In this document: positions 1-10,133 of the stretch, piece by piece
How the letters are laid out: the number at the start of each line of letters is the position of its first letter
How positions within the stretch are numbered: position 1 is the first letter of the stretch
Assembly: GCA_032622095.1 (NCBI GenBank)
Contig: CP136069.1
Location: forward strand, 8,200,036 to 8,264,035
Source of the DNA: Siphonodentalium dalli
Lineage: Eukaryota; Mollusca; Scaphopoda; Gadilida; Siphonodentaliidae
Reading direction: 5' to 3'
Length of the DNA: 64,000 nucleotides
The notes under the pieces: model-generated
The model's database searches: none
The model's input: the letters and a program-made list of their open reading frames with translations, nothing else
Told to the model about the DNA's origin: nothing
Translations under genes and position numbers: made by a program

Positions 1-123
1 GTTTGAAACCGTATTGAGTTTCAGCTAAATGACTTGTAATCAGGCGATGAAATCTATTGTCACATTTTGCATATCAGATAGTTCCGTGATCGATGCTAAG
101 ATTTTGTTTGTACACCCATTACA

Positions 124-244
124 TACAGCAATGCCATTGGAGCTTTCCGATGAATGGCAACAAGCCATATTTCCGACTAATTTCTGAAAAGTTAACCATA
201 ATTCTGCTGTGGTTAAGGAGTCCATTATTTAGGGCATTACTGTA
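124..244. mobile_element. C foldback, collapsed copy
   Basis: Starts with a degraded left end (TACAGCAATGCC) that runs almost at once into the right arm and ends in GGGCATTACTGTA. Most of the left arm is deleted, so only one arm of the TA-flanked foldback remains. Confidence 0.8.
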
Positions 245-266
245 TGTCGTTCTACTTGCCAAAGGG

Positions 267-666
267 TTAACCCTTTACCCAACAAACCGGCCAAAACCGG
301 CCAAATAAAGCTTCAACAGCCTAAAATATCTTCGGTCTGTCTCAATAGAACCATACACATATGGATATCATTGGAACCGGCTCCTTGACCACATTGTGAT
401 AGTTACAGTTATGCCCTGTGCCAATGCATTCTCTTATATATGCGAGTCGACCATAGGTCGCCTCGCATATATAAGAGAATGCATTGGCCTAAAAAAAATC
501 TTTTTTTAACACTTTTTACCATTTTTTCTTACATTCTTTAACAATTTTATAATTTGTAATGTGTTAAGCCAATGCATTCTCTTATATATGCGAGGCGACC
601 TATGGTCGACTCGCATATATAAGAGAATGCATTGGCACAGGGCCGTTCTGTTGGGTAAAGGGTTAA
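267..666 (+). mobile_element. A element (TTAA MITE), complete
   Basis: TTAA duplications at 267-270 and 663-666 flank CCCTTTACCCAACA and its complement TGTTGGGTAAAGGG. Inside, the left has a ~140 bp subterminal segment rich in CCGG. Then come hairpin module 1 (about 420-489), an AT-rich spacer, and hairpin module 2 (about 567-636), which is the reverse complement of module 1. There is no coding sequence. TTAA duplication plus CCC ends fits the piggyBac superfamily, which is inference because no transposase is present. Confidence 0.9.
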
Positions 667-1001
667 AGGAGAGACCCCTCGTGTCTTTATTCCACTAAGC
701 TGCTCACTGCTGCTAATTTTACTTCCCTGTTTCTGAATGAATTATATTATATTGTCACAGACTCTGCATGAAATAGTGTGAATACATTGCTCGATTACAT
801 TGTTTGATTACATTGTTCGATTACATTGTTCGATTACATTGTTCGTATTGTTCTCTGGAGACTCCTAACTTCATGGATTGTTTGTTTATGTCTGTGAATA
901 ATTAATCCTGTCTGTCTTTCTGAATCAAATCAAAGGTCGTTGTTTTAAGATAAAACTTATCAGGGGAGATTCCATTCATTACTCTGAGCAGGAACAATAC
1001 T
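667..1001. other. Interval without a gene; short 13-bp tandem repeat
   Basis: The only structure seen is about four copies of a 13-bp unit (cgattacattgtt) at 791-844. The rest shows no convincing frame or repeat. Confidence 0.7.
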
Positions 1002-2290
1002 TAAAATAGTGTGTCTGTCATTTTCAGAATGTTTTCCTCAGAGGGTGAATCCTCACAGCGTGGGATAGCATCACCAAATTCACCCTCTAGGAACCACATT
1101 CTGTTTAGGCCTTATATTCTGGGAAGTATCTGTAGTCATTGTTAGCTCAACTTACTTTGTAAGTTTGAGCTATTGCCATGGGTTGGCGTCCGTCGTCCAT
1201 GTGTCTGTGCGTCCGTGTGTCCGTCAACAATTTCCTTTGGCGCGGGCTACAGATCGTACCTTTGGTATGATCTTTATGAAATTTGTCATGAATGTTGACA
1301 TTGACATGTAGATGGGAACGAGTCATTTTGGGGTCATTCGGCCAAAAAACATGGCCGCTGGTGGCCATCTTGGATTTTAAAATTAAATCCATTGGCACGG
1401 TCTACAGGTAGTACTGTTCGTTTGATCATCATGAAATTTGTCATGGATGTTAATATTGACATGTAGATGGGAACAAGTCATTTTGGGGTCGTTTTGTCAG
1501 AAAACATGGCCGCCAGCAGCCATTTTGGATTTTACTCTTCGCATGACTAAATCCTTTGGCGCGGGCTGCAGGTCGTAGCTTTAGTCGGATCTTCATGAAA
1601 TTGTCATGGATGTTAACAATGACATGTAGATGGGAACGAGTCATTTTGGGGTCGCACAGCCAAAAAACATTGCCGCCAGCAGCCATCTTGGATTTTACTC
1701 TTTGCATGACTAAATCCTTTGGCGTGGGCTACAGGTCGTAGCTTTGCCATTGGTCTGATCTTCATGAAATTTGTCATGGATGTTAACAATGACATGTAGA
1801 TGGGAACGAGTCATTTTGGGGTCATTCGGTCAAAAAACATGGCCACCAGCAGCCATCTTGGATTTTACTCTTTGCATGACTAAATCCTTTGGCACAGCTA
1901 CATGTAGGTTAGACATTTCAATTAGCACCTTTCCGATTCCTCCATTTACTGTCAACCATTAAATTATTCCCTTACCTAAGTTGAGCTACAGTGTCATTGA
2001 CACTTTCATTTTTTGGTTACTTTTTCCTTCTGGAATTTTCTATATCTCCTAATTTGCAAAAGATAAAATGCATAATCGAGGTTAGTAATGGGTGACTATC
2101 ACCAACTTCAACTAGGGAACTTGAAATCTTATCCTGGGTCTCGCACAGCAGTTGATGCCTAAGCATGAAGAGGTTCCAAGAGGGGGAATATGGTGATGCT
2201 AGCCTGCCGTGCGGGATAGCATCACTAAATTCACCCTCTGGGAATCTCATTCTGCAAAAGAGAGACATACTACATGTATTTTCAGGCTCA
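1002..2290 (+). mobile_element. D element (subtype 2), interrupted by E
   Basis: The left end reads AATAGTGTGTCTGTCATTTT, followed by a damaged D palindrome (1028-1110). The right palindrome is at about 2166-2260, followed by a decayed end near 2290. The interior matches the D interior (gcataatcgaggtt...aatgggtg). An E element sits between the two palindromes. Confidence 0.7.
1144..1987 (+). mobile_element. E element, complete, with four internal ~165-bp repeats
   Basis: AGCTCAACTTA at the left and TAAGTTGAGCT at the right form an 11-bp terminal inverted repeat. The interior opens with a ccgtcgtcc-rich stretch and then four diverged units. Each has 'atcctttggcgcgggctacaggtcgta' wording, then ATGTAGATGGGAACGAGTCA, then 'ttttggggtc...gccgccagcagccatcttggatttta'. 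No coding potential; the open frames are translations of the repeat. A second copy enters the window at 63529. Confidence 0.75.
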
Positions 2291-2489
2291 GATCTAATCA
2301 ATAGAGTGAGGATTCAAAGTGAGCTTGATTAGTGAATTGTATCATTGCCACCTCTCATTGAGACGAGGACATCTTCATCTCGAGCCCTGAACACGTTTCA
2401 GCACGGATCTAATTTAAATGACTGGGTGCCATCAGGATTCAATTTTCTCATCCTGCTGAGTCTAACGAGAATCTAACATGTCTGCCTCG

Positions 2490-3316
2490 CCACCGTTATT
2501 TCCTGAACGCGGCTCTGGTTTATTCTTTGAAGTTTTCCGTAGGTGCTGATTCCGTATTCCGAAGTATCGACTTAGACCAAAAAAAACTCTTATGTTTTCG
2601 ATAACCCTGCTTGGCTGAGACTTTCTTACCTGCCTCAATTATATTTTTTCGATTTTCTCCAGAAGGCTATAGTCCGAGAGCTTTCCGATGAATGGCAACA
2701 AGCCATATTTCCGAATAAATCCTGAAAAGTTACCCATAATTCTGCTGTGGTTAAGGAGTCGATTACTTAGAGCATTACTGTACTGTATTCAATATCTCTT
2801 TCTTGTTATCTCCCTTGCTATTTCCTGAATGTGGCTCTGTTTCATTCATTGAAGTCTTCCATAAACCGCTGATTGCCGCTGAATCGTGTTCCGACGTATC
2901 GACTTACTCTTCCTTGTTCTCTCCCTTCCTATTGCTCTGTTTCATTCATTGAAGTCTTCCATAAACTGCTGATTCCTGATGATTCATGTTCTGAGGTATC
3001 GACTTACTCTTCCTTGTTCTCTCCCTTCCTATTGCTCTGTTTCATTCATTGAAGTCTTCCATAAACTGCTGATTCCTGATGATTCATGTTCTGAGGTATC
3101 GACTTACTCTTCCTTGTTCTCTCCCTTCCTATTGCTCTGTATCATTCATTGAAGTCTTCCATAAACTGCTGATTCCTGATGATTCATGTTCTGAGGTATC
3201 GACTTACTCTTCCTTGTTCTCTCCCTTCCTATTGCTCTGTATCATTCATTGAAGTCTTCCATAAACTGCTGATTCCTGATGATTCATGTTCTGAGGTATC
3301 GACTTACTCTTCCTTT
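2490..3316 (+). repeat. Satellite with a 100-bp unit
   Basis: The phrase GACTTACTCTTCC recurs at 2901, 3001, 3101, 3201 and 3301, a period of exactly 100 bp. Units at 2490-2580 and 2794-2900 are more diverged and are separated by a C foldback arm. The last four units are nearly identical, which suggests recent expansion at the right side. Confidence 0.9.
2676..2782. mobile_element. C foldback, right arm only
   Basis: GAGAGCTTTCCGATGAATGG through GAGCATTACTGTA, with no left arm. It lies inside the oldest part of the 100-bp satellite. Confidence 0.8.
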
Positions 3317-3540
3317 TTCTCAGTCTGGGAGCGCTGGATAAAAATAGATCATATTAAAGTGATGTACTAATCTTGAAAGCTCAATTCACCCTTTGTATTC
3401 CATATGGACTCTCCCTCTCAGTTATTAAAGTATGCATTGGAATGGTTTATTATACATCTGGAGGGGTTTTCAAGAAAAAAAAGCAGACGACAGATAAGAC
3501 AAGTACAGAACTATACATGTGGTAGCTTTATGTTAGGATG

Positions 3541-3671
3541 TACAGTAATGCCCTAAGTAATCGACCCCTTAACCACAGCAGAATTATGGGTAACTTTTCA
3601 GGATTTAGTTGGAAATATGGCTTGTTGCCATTCATCGAGAGCTTTCTGATGAATGGCAACAAGCCATATTT
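3541..3671. mobile_element. C foldback, left arm and start of right arm
   Basis: TACAGTAATGCCC start, the full left arm, the turn at about 3637-3645, then truncation inside the right arm after AAGCCATATT. Confidence 0.85.
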
Positions 3672-3918
3672 ATAAATAAATTATATATGTTATATACCGT
3701 TATATACCGTATAAGCCTACATTTTTGTTTTATTTATTATTTAAACCCTTGCTTATGTGATTCAATATGTGTTTTCCAGTATTCACACTTTGTATATTAA
3801 ACAATGAGAACGGAATCCCAGTTCAAAGTTTGTATTTCCATATCCTGCTAAACCTTAATACTGGTCCAATATATGAGCCGAGTGAATACTGACATGTGCA
3901 AAGTTAATATGGCTACCT

Positions 3919-4507
3919 TTAACCCTTTCAGTGCTAGGTCCAATTTTTGTATCAACCCATATACCCTGTGCCAATGCATTCTCTTATATATGCGAGTCGA
4001 CCATAGGTCGCCCTGCATATATAAGAGAATGCATTGGCCTAACAATGTTTAATCATTTGTTATTATTTTTTACAATTTTAATAATTTTTTTCTTATATTC
4101 TTTAACAATTTTATAATTTCACCCATACAGAGCCCCAGACAAACATGAGCAGACGACACTCAGTACACATGCTTCTATATATGTGTGGGGCTCCCTGTAG
4201 GGTTATTAACACTCTGGATGTTTTTTTTATTTTATGTCCTAAAAATTGTTAAAGAATGTAAGAAAATTTAATATAAAAAAAAGTTAAAAAATTGTTAGGC
4301 CAATGCATTCTCTTATATATGCGAGGCGACCTATGGTCGACTCGCATATATAAGAGAATGCATTGGCACAGGGTATTACTCTATATATTTTTTTTCTTCC
4401 AAAATCTGTGTACGCTGTGGTCATTACATTGTTTGTTGAACTTATTATCTGAACATTTTCAACAGGATAACTACTCAATAGTTAGTGTTTAGTGTAAAAA
4501 GGGTTAA
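3919..4507. mobile_element. B element, long form with two hairpins and an internal G module
   Basis: Left TTAA then CCCTTTCAGTGCTAGG. Hairpin module 1 is at about 3970-4038, a G module at 4122-4205, hairpin module 2 at about 4299-4367. A weak right end (AGTGTAAAAAGGGTTAA) closes at 4507. The order terminus-hairpin-G-hairpin recurs at 29465 and 33554 under other termini. Confidence 0.65.
4122..4205 (+). mobile_element. G module (miniature TTAA-type unit) inside B
   Basis: CCCATACAGAGCCCCAGAC at the left, GTGTGGGGCTCCCTGTAGGG at the right. The left TTAA is missing here; free copies elsewhere have TTAA at one or both ends. Confidence 0.6.
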
Positions 4508-4774
4508 CCCTTTTAGTGCCAGGGGGCGATCTCATCGGCCCTAATTTATGGTCTGTATATGTCTTATATATGTCGTCTGCTCATGTTTGTCTGGGGCTCT
4601 GTATGGGTGAAATTATAAAATTGTTAAAGGTTGCAAGAAAAAATTCTTAAAATTGTAAAAAATTGTTAGGCCAATGCATTCTCTTATATATGTCGACTCG
4701 CATATATAAGAGAATGCATTGGCACAGGGTGTATGGGTCGATACAAAAATCGGACCTGGCACTCAAAGGGTTAA
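4504..4774. mobile_element. B element with a partly collapsed hairpin
   Basis: TTAA at 4504-4507 is shared with the previous element's right end, and TTAA closes at 4771-4774. The ends are CCCTTTTAGTGCCAGG and CCTGGCACTCAAAGGG. Half of a G module lies inside (4573-4612). The hairpin at 4672-4724 has lost the GAGGCGACCTATGG part of its apex. Confidence 0.85.
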
Positions 4775-4837
4775 TGGATTTCCTCATATCTCCGGATGTG
4801 GAAAGTTTAGATGCACCGATGCAGAAAACTACTTAAA

Positions 4838-5060
4838 GAATTGTAAGAACAAAAGATAAAAATTTTAAAGAATGTAAGAAAAAATGATTATTTTGTTTAT
4901 AGAATGTAAGAAACGAGATCGGCAGATGTTTAACTGTTAGGCCAATGCATTCTCTTATATATGCGAGGCGACCTATGGGAGACTCGCATATATAAGAGAA
5001 TGCATTGGCACAGGGTGTATGGGTCGATACAAAAATCGGACCTGGCACTCAAAGGGTTAA
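4838..5060. mobile_element. B element, right part, within a 285-bp direct duplication
   Basis: Right TIR and TTAA (5057-5060) are present but the left end is missing. The stretch 4723-4837 is repeated almost exactly at 5009-5122, so this copy arose by local duplication. The hairpin (4942-5008) has an A-type left arm and an H-type right arm at its apex. Confidence 0.75.
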
Positions 5061-5122
5061 TGGATTTCCTCATATCTCCGGATGTGGAAAGTTTAGATGC
5101 ACCGATACAGAAAACTACTTAA

Positions 5123-5343
5123 AGACATATTATCCTGTGCCAGTGCATTCTCTTATATATGCATAGGGAGCCTTGTATATTTAAGAGAATGCACTGACTT
5201 ACAAGATCAAGGAAAAATATTGTTAGGCCAATGCATTTTCTTATATATGCGAGGCGCCCTATGGGCGACTCGCATATATAAGAAAATGCATTGGCACAGG
5301 GTTTTCGCAAAAATTCAGGAAGCTCCAGTCATGAAAAGGTTAA
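5123..5343. mobile_element. H element, partial
   Basis: Two hairpins. The first (about 5134-5197) is of H type (GCCAGTGC outer stem) with a truncated arm. The second (about 5226-5295) has the variant apex stem CGCCC/GGGCG. The right end AGCTCCAGTCATGAAAAGG plus TTAA is a weak H terminus. Confidence 0.65.
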
Positions 5344-5539
5344 CCCTTTTAGTGCCAGGGATTTAGTCTGAATTTATGGTCTGTAGAGTGCCCTTTTTTT
5401 TTAAATTTTTTTGGGTTAGGCCAATGCATTCTCTTATATATGCGAGGCGACCTATGGTCGACTCGCATATAGAAGAGAATGCATTGGCACAGGGTATATG
5501 GGTCGATACAAAAATCGGACCTTGCACTCAAAAGGTTAA
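5340..5539. mobile_element. B element, short form with one hairpin
   Basis: TTAA 5340-5343 (shared with the H element to its left) and TTAA 5536-5539. Ends CCCTTTTAGTGCCAGGG and TTGCACTCAAAAGG. One hairpin at about 5419-5488. Confidence 0.85.
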
Positions 5540-5598
5540 TAGTAATAATGCTGCATAATTTGGTAACTGTGAGCATTAATAAGGCACATATAATAAAA

Positions 5599-5727
5599 GA
5601 ACACCTGCAGTTTGAATACCTGACACATCTCATTCATGTCTGGAAAGAAATATTGAATTTGAAACTTGATATTTCTTTCCAGACACTCGTGAGATATTTT
5701 GGTATTAACAGAAAAAAACTCTAGGTG
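5599..5727. repeat. Imperfect foldback, ~55-bp arms
   Basis: AACACCTGCAGTTTG... on the left pairs with ...AACTCTAGGTGTT on the right. The inner stem TGTCTGGAAAGAAATAT / ATATTTCTTTCCAGACA is perfect. Single copy in this window. Confidence 0.7.
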
Positions 5728-6159
5728 TTCTCTAGATTTTCTTTCCATTGATTGATATGTAATATTCATGTCTTCATAATTTGAATTTACGAGTAAAATT
5801 GTTGACCATTGTCAAGGGACATAATTTCTATTATCCCGACTAGTATCTAGTTACGTGGCACCATGGCTGTACCGATCACACAAACAGATCCTTACTTCCC
5901 AGAATCCATGCTTGGGCTGTGAACTTAATTAGTTTGCCAGAGCTCTCTTCTTTCTTTCATTACCATAAGGCTTTGTGAGGCAATTTAAGGACCCATTGAG
6001 AATTATGTGGATGATGATGACCGCCATGAAGTCTAATAAACCACGAGACTTCTATTCACAACTTATCATGTTGCCGCACCAGGCCGCTTATCATGTTGCG
6101 GAATCATTTTGTGTGCTGTCACAAATTTGGAGTGGCATAGACTGAACTTTAAAGTCATA
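5728..6159. other. Interval without recognised features
   Basis: Ordinary AT-rich sequence; no repeat, RNA gene or convincing exon seen. Confidence 0.6.
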
Positions 6160-6347
6160 TACAGTAATGCTCTGAGTAATTGACTTCTTAACCACAGCAG
6201 AATTATGGGTAACTTTTCAGGATTTAGTCGGAAATATGGCTTGTTGCCATTCATCGGAAAGCTCTCCCCATATTTCCGACTAAATCCTGAAAAGTTACCC
6301 ATAATTCTGCTGTGGTTAAGGAGTCGATTACTTAGGGCATTACTGTA
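6160..6347. mobile_element. C foldback, complete
   Basis: TACAGTAATGC to GGGCATTACTGTA with both arms. The loop around 6255-6262 is shortened compared with longer copies. Confidence 0.9.
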
Positions 6348-6438
6348 TAGTGATAAAAACATCAAATTTTTAAGCTGCTAGTCCTTATCCTATCAATTTT
6401 GGTTTGACAGTGTTTCCATTAAAGGGGCAGTGGGTAAC

Positions 6439-6580
6439 CTGTACAAAACCTTGGAACTATTTGAAGTTTTGACAGGGAACCTTATAAAGTCGAAAAATAA
6501 CGCGGGTAATATATTTCTTAGTTATTATGTTTTCCTTAATAATGTACTTCATTCTTGGTGAAGATCCCAACCCACATATA
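6439..6580 (+). repeat. Half copy of the K foldback
   Basis: GTACAAAACCTTGGAACTAT through 'cttggtgaagatccca' matches the left half of the long foldback at 62957-63398. The right arm is absent. Confidence 0.7.
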
Positions 6581-6759
6581 CAATAACCATACACATCCCA
6601 TTCCAAAGAATAATTGCTTATGTTGGACCCCTTGTATCTCCCTCTAAATAAAATGATCACGGAATGATAAACAAAGGTCATTTTATTTTCCTGCTGAGGC
6701 TGACAAACTAGATATATGGCATAATGTTGTTTTAGGTCAAAGTCCCATGTGTAGATCTT

Positions 6760-7372
6760 TCTATATCACATGAAACCCCTATAATATCATTGAAAAATCC
6801 ATTAGAGTAATAGCTGCATTGCACCAAGAAAATTACAGCGCAGATTAATACTATTCAGAAAAGCCGCACTTGACATCAATACCAGACATTGCAAAATGAT
6901 TGCTTTCTTGATTAAAGTTCAATTATTGTCCAACTTAGTTACACTATCGAAAATAGGCTCAAAAACAAAGAGGGGGACTATATATTTGGCACAAGGCAGA
7001 GCACGCAATATGGTCGTTTATGGTTGTGAAACGTCTCGGCTAACGCGTGCATGTATACATTTTACATCCATTTTTCAGCTTCTTTTAACCCTTTGAGTGC
7101 CAGGGGCCAATCTCATCGGCCCTAAACCTACTAAATAAGTCTGTTAAAGAATATAAGAATAAATTATTAAAATTGTAAAAAATTGTAATTTTTTTTTTTT
7201 AGGCCAATGCATTCTCTTATATATGCCAGGCGACCTATGGTGAGTATGGTCGACTCGCATATATAAGAGAATGCATTGGCACAGGGTATATGGGTTGATA
7301 CAAAAATCGACCTGGCACTCAAAGGGTTAAAGATTTTGATTTGTTGAAAAGGCATAAAGCTCTAGTATTTTT
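6760..7372 (+). repeat. Dispersed segment, copy 1 (paralogue of 36715-37240)
   Basis: Matches the later segment along its length ('catgaaacccctataatatcatt', 'agacattgcaaaatgattgctt', 'gattttgatttgttgaaaaggc'). This copy carries a B insertion at 7085-7330. The other copy lacks it and so gives the empty site. Confidence 0.8.
7085..7330. mobile_element. B element with complete ends and an expanded hairpin loop
   Basis: TTAA at both ends; CCCTTTGAGTGCCAGG and CCTGGCACTCAAAGGG. The hairpin loop has extra bases (ctatggtgagtatggtc instead of ctatggtc). Comparison with the empty paralogous site at about 37198-37204 confirms insertion at TTAA. Confidence 0.92.
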
Positions 7373-7389
7373 CATGTGATGAACAATAT

Positions 7390-7530
7390 CTTCAGCTCGT
7401 TATGTTGGAATATAAGATTTTATGAAACTCATTTCATAAATTTGATTCACAACTCGTCTACAACTTGTATCAAATTATCAAACTCGTTTCATAAAATCTT
7501 ATATCCCAACATAACTCGTTGGAGATCTTC
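7390..7530. repeat. L foldback, copy 1
   Basis: Arms of about 60 bp, with 'cgttatgttggaatataagattttatgaaa' pairing with its complement near 7480-7520. A second copy is at 38254-38392. Confidence 0.8.
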
Positions 7531-7623
7531 TATATATCAGGGTTTAGTGTTGTTTACCCCGCTCACATTATAAACCATTATCGTGAGTAAGAATACCATT
7601 ACAATCAGTAAATATACTTTAAC

Positions 7624-7769
7624 TACAGTAATGCCCTAAATAATCGACTCCTTAACCACACCAGAATTATGGGTAATTTTTCAGGATTTAGTCGGAAATA
7701 TGGCTTGTTGCCATTCATTGGAAAGCTCTCAGCAACAAGCCATATTTCTGACTAAATCCTGAAAAAATA
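7624..7769. mobile_element. C foldback, right end lost
   Basis: Intact TACAGTAATGCCC left end. The right arm stops at CCCATAAT, where a G-rich gatatcc repeat begins. Confidence 0.85.
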
Positions 7770-8133
7770 CCCATAATGGGGGGGGGATATCCAGTGGTGG
7801 GGATATCCAGGGGGGGATATCCAGGGGATGACGTGTTACACCGGAAGCTCTTTCAGTTGTTATACTTCTGATATTTATTTATTAGTTAGCTGTCTACTAT
7901 ATATGTCTGTATTCTGGCAATGTAGTGAAAACTTTTGTCCTAATGATGTTGATAAGTAAACCCTCAATTAGTACTGTGCCAAATTACCAATAGCTTAGAG
8001 GCTCTATTCCATGTTTATGCTGGCTCCCGTTTACATGTCTGGTCACTGCCAAGAGTATAACTCAAATCATAGTCTTGTAGTGGGTCCAGGGATATATTGT
8101 AGCAAGTGCAGCCAGTGCTTCTTCTTTGTACAG
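7770..8133. other. Short GGGGGATATCC repeat, then unassigned sequence
   Basis: Four imperfect copies of ggggatatccag at 7773-7825. Nothing else recognised to 8133. Confidence 0.6.
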
Positions 8134-8599
8134 TTAACCCTTTACCCAACAAAACGGCCAAAAACGCCCAAATAAAGCTTCAACAGCCTAAAATATCTTC
8201 GGTCTATCTCAACACCATACAAATGTAGATATCATTGGAACCGGTTCATTGACCACATTGTGATGGTTACAGTTATGCCCTGTGCCAATGCATTCTCTTA
8301 TATATGCGAGTCGACCATACTAGTAGGTCGCCTCGCATATATAAGAGAATGCATTGGCCTAAAAAAAATCTTTTTTAAACACTTTTTACCATTTTTCTTA
8401 CATTCTTTAACAATTTTATATATTTTTTCTTACATTTTTTAACAATTTTTATAATATTTTTCTACATTCTTTGACAATTTTATCATTTTTAATATGTGTT
8501 AAGCCAATGCATTCTCTTATATATGCGAGGCGACCTATGGTCGACTCGCATATATAAGAGAATGCATTGGCACAGGGCCGTTCTTCTGTGAACAGTTAA
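8134..8599 (+). mobile_element. A element with aberrant right end
   Basis: Left TTAA and TIR are intact. Hairpin 1 carries a loop insertion (CATACTAGTAGG). The spacer is longer than usual because an AT-rich segment is repeated. After hairpin 2 the canonical ending TGTTGGGTAAAGGG is missing and is replaced by TTCTGTGAACAG before TTAA, which resembles the left flank (TTTGTACAG). Confidence 0.8.
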
Positions 8600-8816
8600 A
8601 GTGACGTTGATCTTGAATATATACAAGAAAACCATAGTCAGAAATGGTAACCCCCCCAAGATCATATTATTAGGCATATACATGTATATAAATTATAATA
8701 TAAAATATATTGGTTTCATGAATGCACCACCTCAGAATTCCGTTAAAATAACTAATCCTTCAAATTATTAAAACGTCTATGGCTAATGACTGCAGGTTTC
8801 TCCTTCACCACACCAC

Positions 8817-8968
8817 CAAGCCTTGAAATAGTGTGTGTGTCATTTGCAGAATGAGGTCTCTAGAGCGTGAATTTAGTGATGCTACCCCGCATAGCGGGCT
8901 AGAATCACCAAATTCACCCTCTGGGGAACTCATTCTGCAACTGACAGACATACTATAAATCAGGCTTG
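8817..8968. mobile_element. D element, one-palindrome form
   Basis: CAAGCCTTGAAATAGTG start and CAGGCTTG end around a single D palindrome whose apex stem is CCCGC/GCGGG with ATA loop. Flanks CACACCAC / CACACCAG are an 8-bp duplication with one mismatch. Confidence 0.8.
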
Positions 8969-8999
8969 CACACCAGAAAGCCTCTAAATGCAGACCAAA

Positions 9000-9315
9000 A
9001 ATCTACTAATCGGATTAAACACACCCTATAGTTCACAATACAACCTTTATTAATCTACTAATCGGATATAAACACACCCTATAGTTCACAATACAACCTT
9101 TATTAATCTACTAATCGGATATAAACACACCCTATAGTTCACAATACAACCTTTATTAACCTACTAATCGGATATAAACACACCCTATAGTTCACAATAC
9201 AACCTTTATTAAACTACTAATCGGATATAAACACACCCTATAGTTCACAATACAACCTTTATTAATCTACTAATCGGATTAAATACACTCCCTATAGTTC
9301 ACAATACAACCTTTA
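9000..9315 (+). repeat. Satellite with a 52-54 bp unit, six copies
   Basis: 'atctactaatcggat...acacaccctatagttcacaatacaacctttatta' repeats head to tail with few differences. Confidence 0.92.
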
Positions 9316-9699
9316 TTCTACATTCCAACTGAGACATACGTCATCAGCAAAGTTAGCTGTTATATTATGCATTTTGTTCCCGCAATATAATCTTCAAGAG
9401 TGGCCCAGCCATTGTTCATATCTAAACATCGAAAGCAATTAACACAGTCATTATAGTTACATACTGCAACAATGAGACATCTGCGAAGATACATCACGAA
9501 AACCCGAAATGTCTTGCGAGATATCCCCGAAATGTCTTGCGAGATATCCCCATCGCTATAGCTCTAGTGTACAATTTCCTAAAATAACTCACATCGCATG
9601 AAACCGGAAATGTGTTTCCTGCCTGATATCCCCATTGCCCCATTGGCATGGCCAGATCAGCGTAGCAGGAAACGCCCATAGTATAGGACGTAACTAGTC
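9316..9699. other. Interval without a gene
   Basis: Only a 23-bp direct repeat (gaaatgtcttgcgagatatcc) near 9506-9551 was noticed. Confidence 0.6.
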
Positions 9700-9766
9700 T
9701 GCAAATAGTGTGTCTGTCAGTTGCAGAATGAGGTCACCAGAGGGTGAATTTAATGACACTATTCCT
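9700..9766 (+). mobile_element. D element fragment (left end)
   Basis: AATAGTGTGTCTGTCAGTTG and the first arm of a D palindrome, then truncation. Confidence 0.75.
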
Positions 9767-9927
9767 GCCTGGGCATTTAAAATATTATTCAATACATTGT
9801 AAATACCACAATAATTTAATAAAACTAAGGGAAATTATTTCTGAACTTGTCAAAATTAGCAGATCATCGGACTCAGAGGACCACAGTGGAATTGTTGTTT
9901 ATGATGACTCCGGTTTCATGTCCGGTT

Positions 9928-10133
9928 TTAACCCTTTACCCAACAAACCGGCCAAAACCGGCCAAATAAAGCTTCAACAGCCTAAAATATCTTCGGTCTG
10001 TCTCAATAGAACCATACAAATATGGATATCATTGGAACCGGCTCCTTGACCACATTGTGATAGTTACAGTTATGCCCTGTGCCAATGTATTCTCTTATAT
10101 ATGCGAGTCGACCATAGGTCGCCTCGCATATAT
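9928..10133 (+). mobile_element. A element, left half (split by N)
   Basis: TTAA, CCCTTTACCCAACA, the CCGG-rich subterminal segment and most of hairpin 1, ending at GCCTCGCATATAT. The element resumes at 18740 with ATATAAGAGAATGCATTGGC. Removing 10134-18739 and one ATAT restores a normal hairpin. Confidence 0.92.

Noticed and set aside
420..489. CCAAT box and TATA box in each hairpin arm (GCCAAT...TATATA) as a bidirectional promoter
   Set aside because: The spacing is only about 12 bp, H copies change CCAAT to CCAGT, and the motifs are forced to be symmetric by the palindrome. Nothing nearby is a transcription unit. Possible but unsupported.
8260..8442. Recurring open frames translating as CANAFSYICESTIGRLAYIRE... 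at dozens of places on both strands
   Set aside because: They are translations of the hairpin module, which is palindromic and so gives similar peptides on both strands. Frames start and stop at random in flanking DNA, and the substitutions seen keep base pairing rather than codons.
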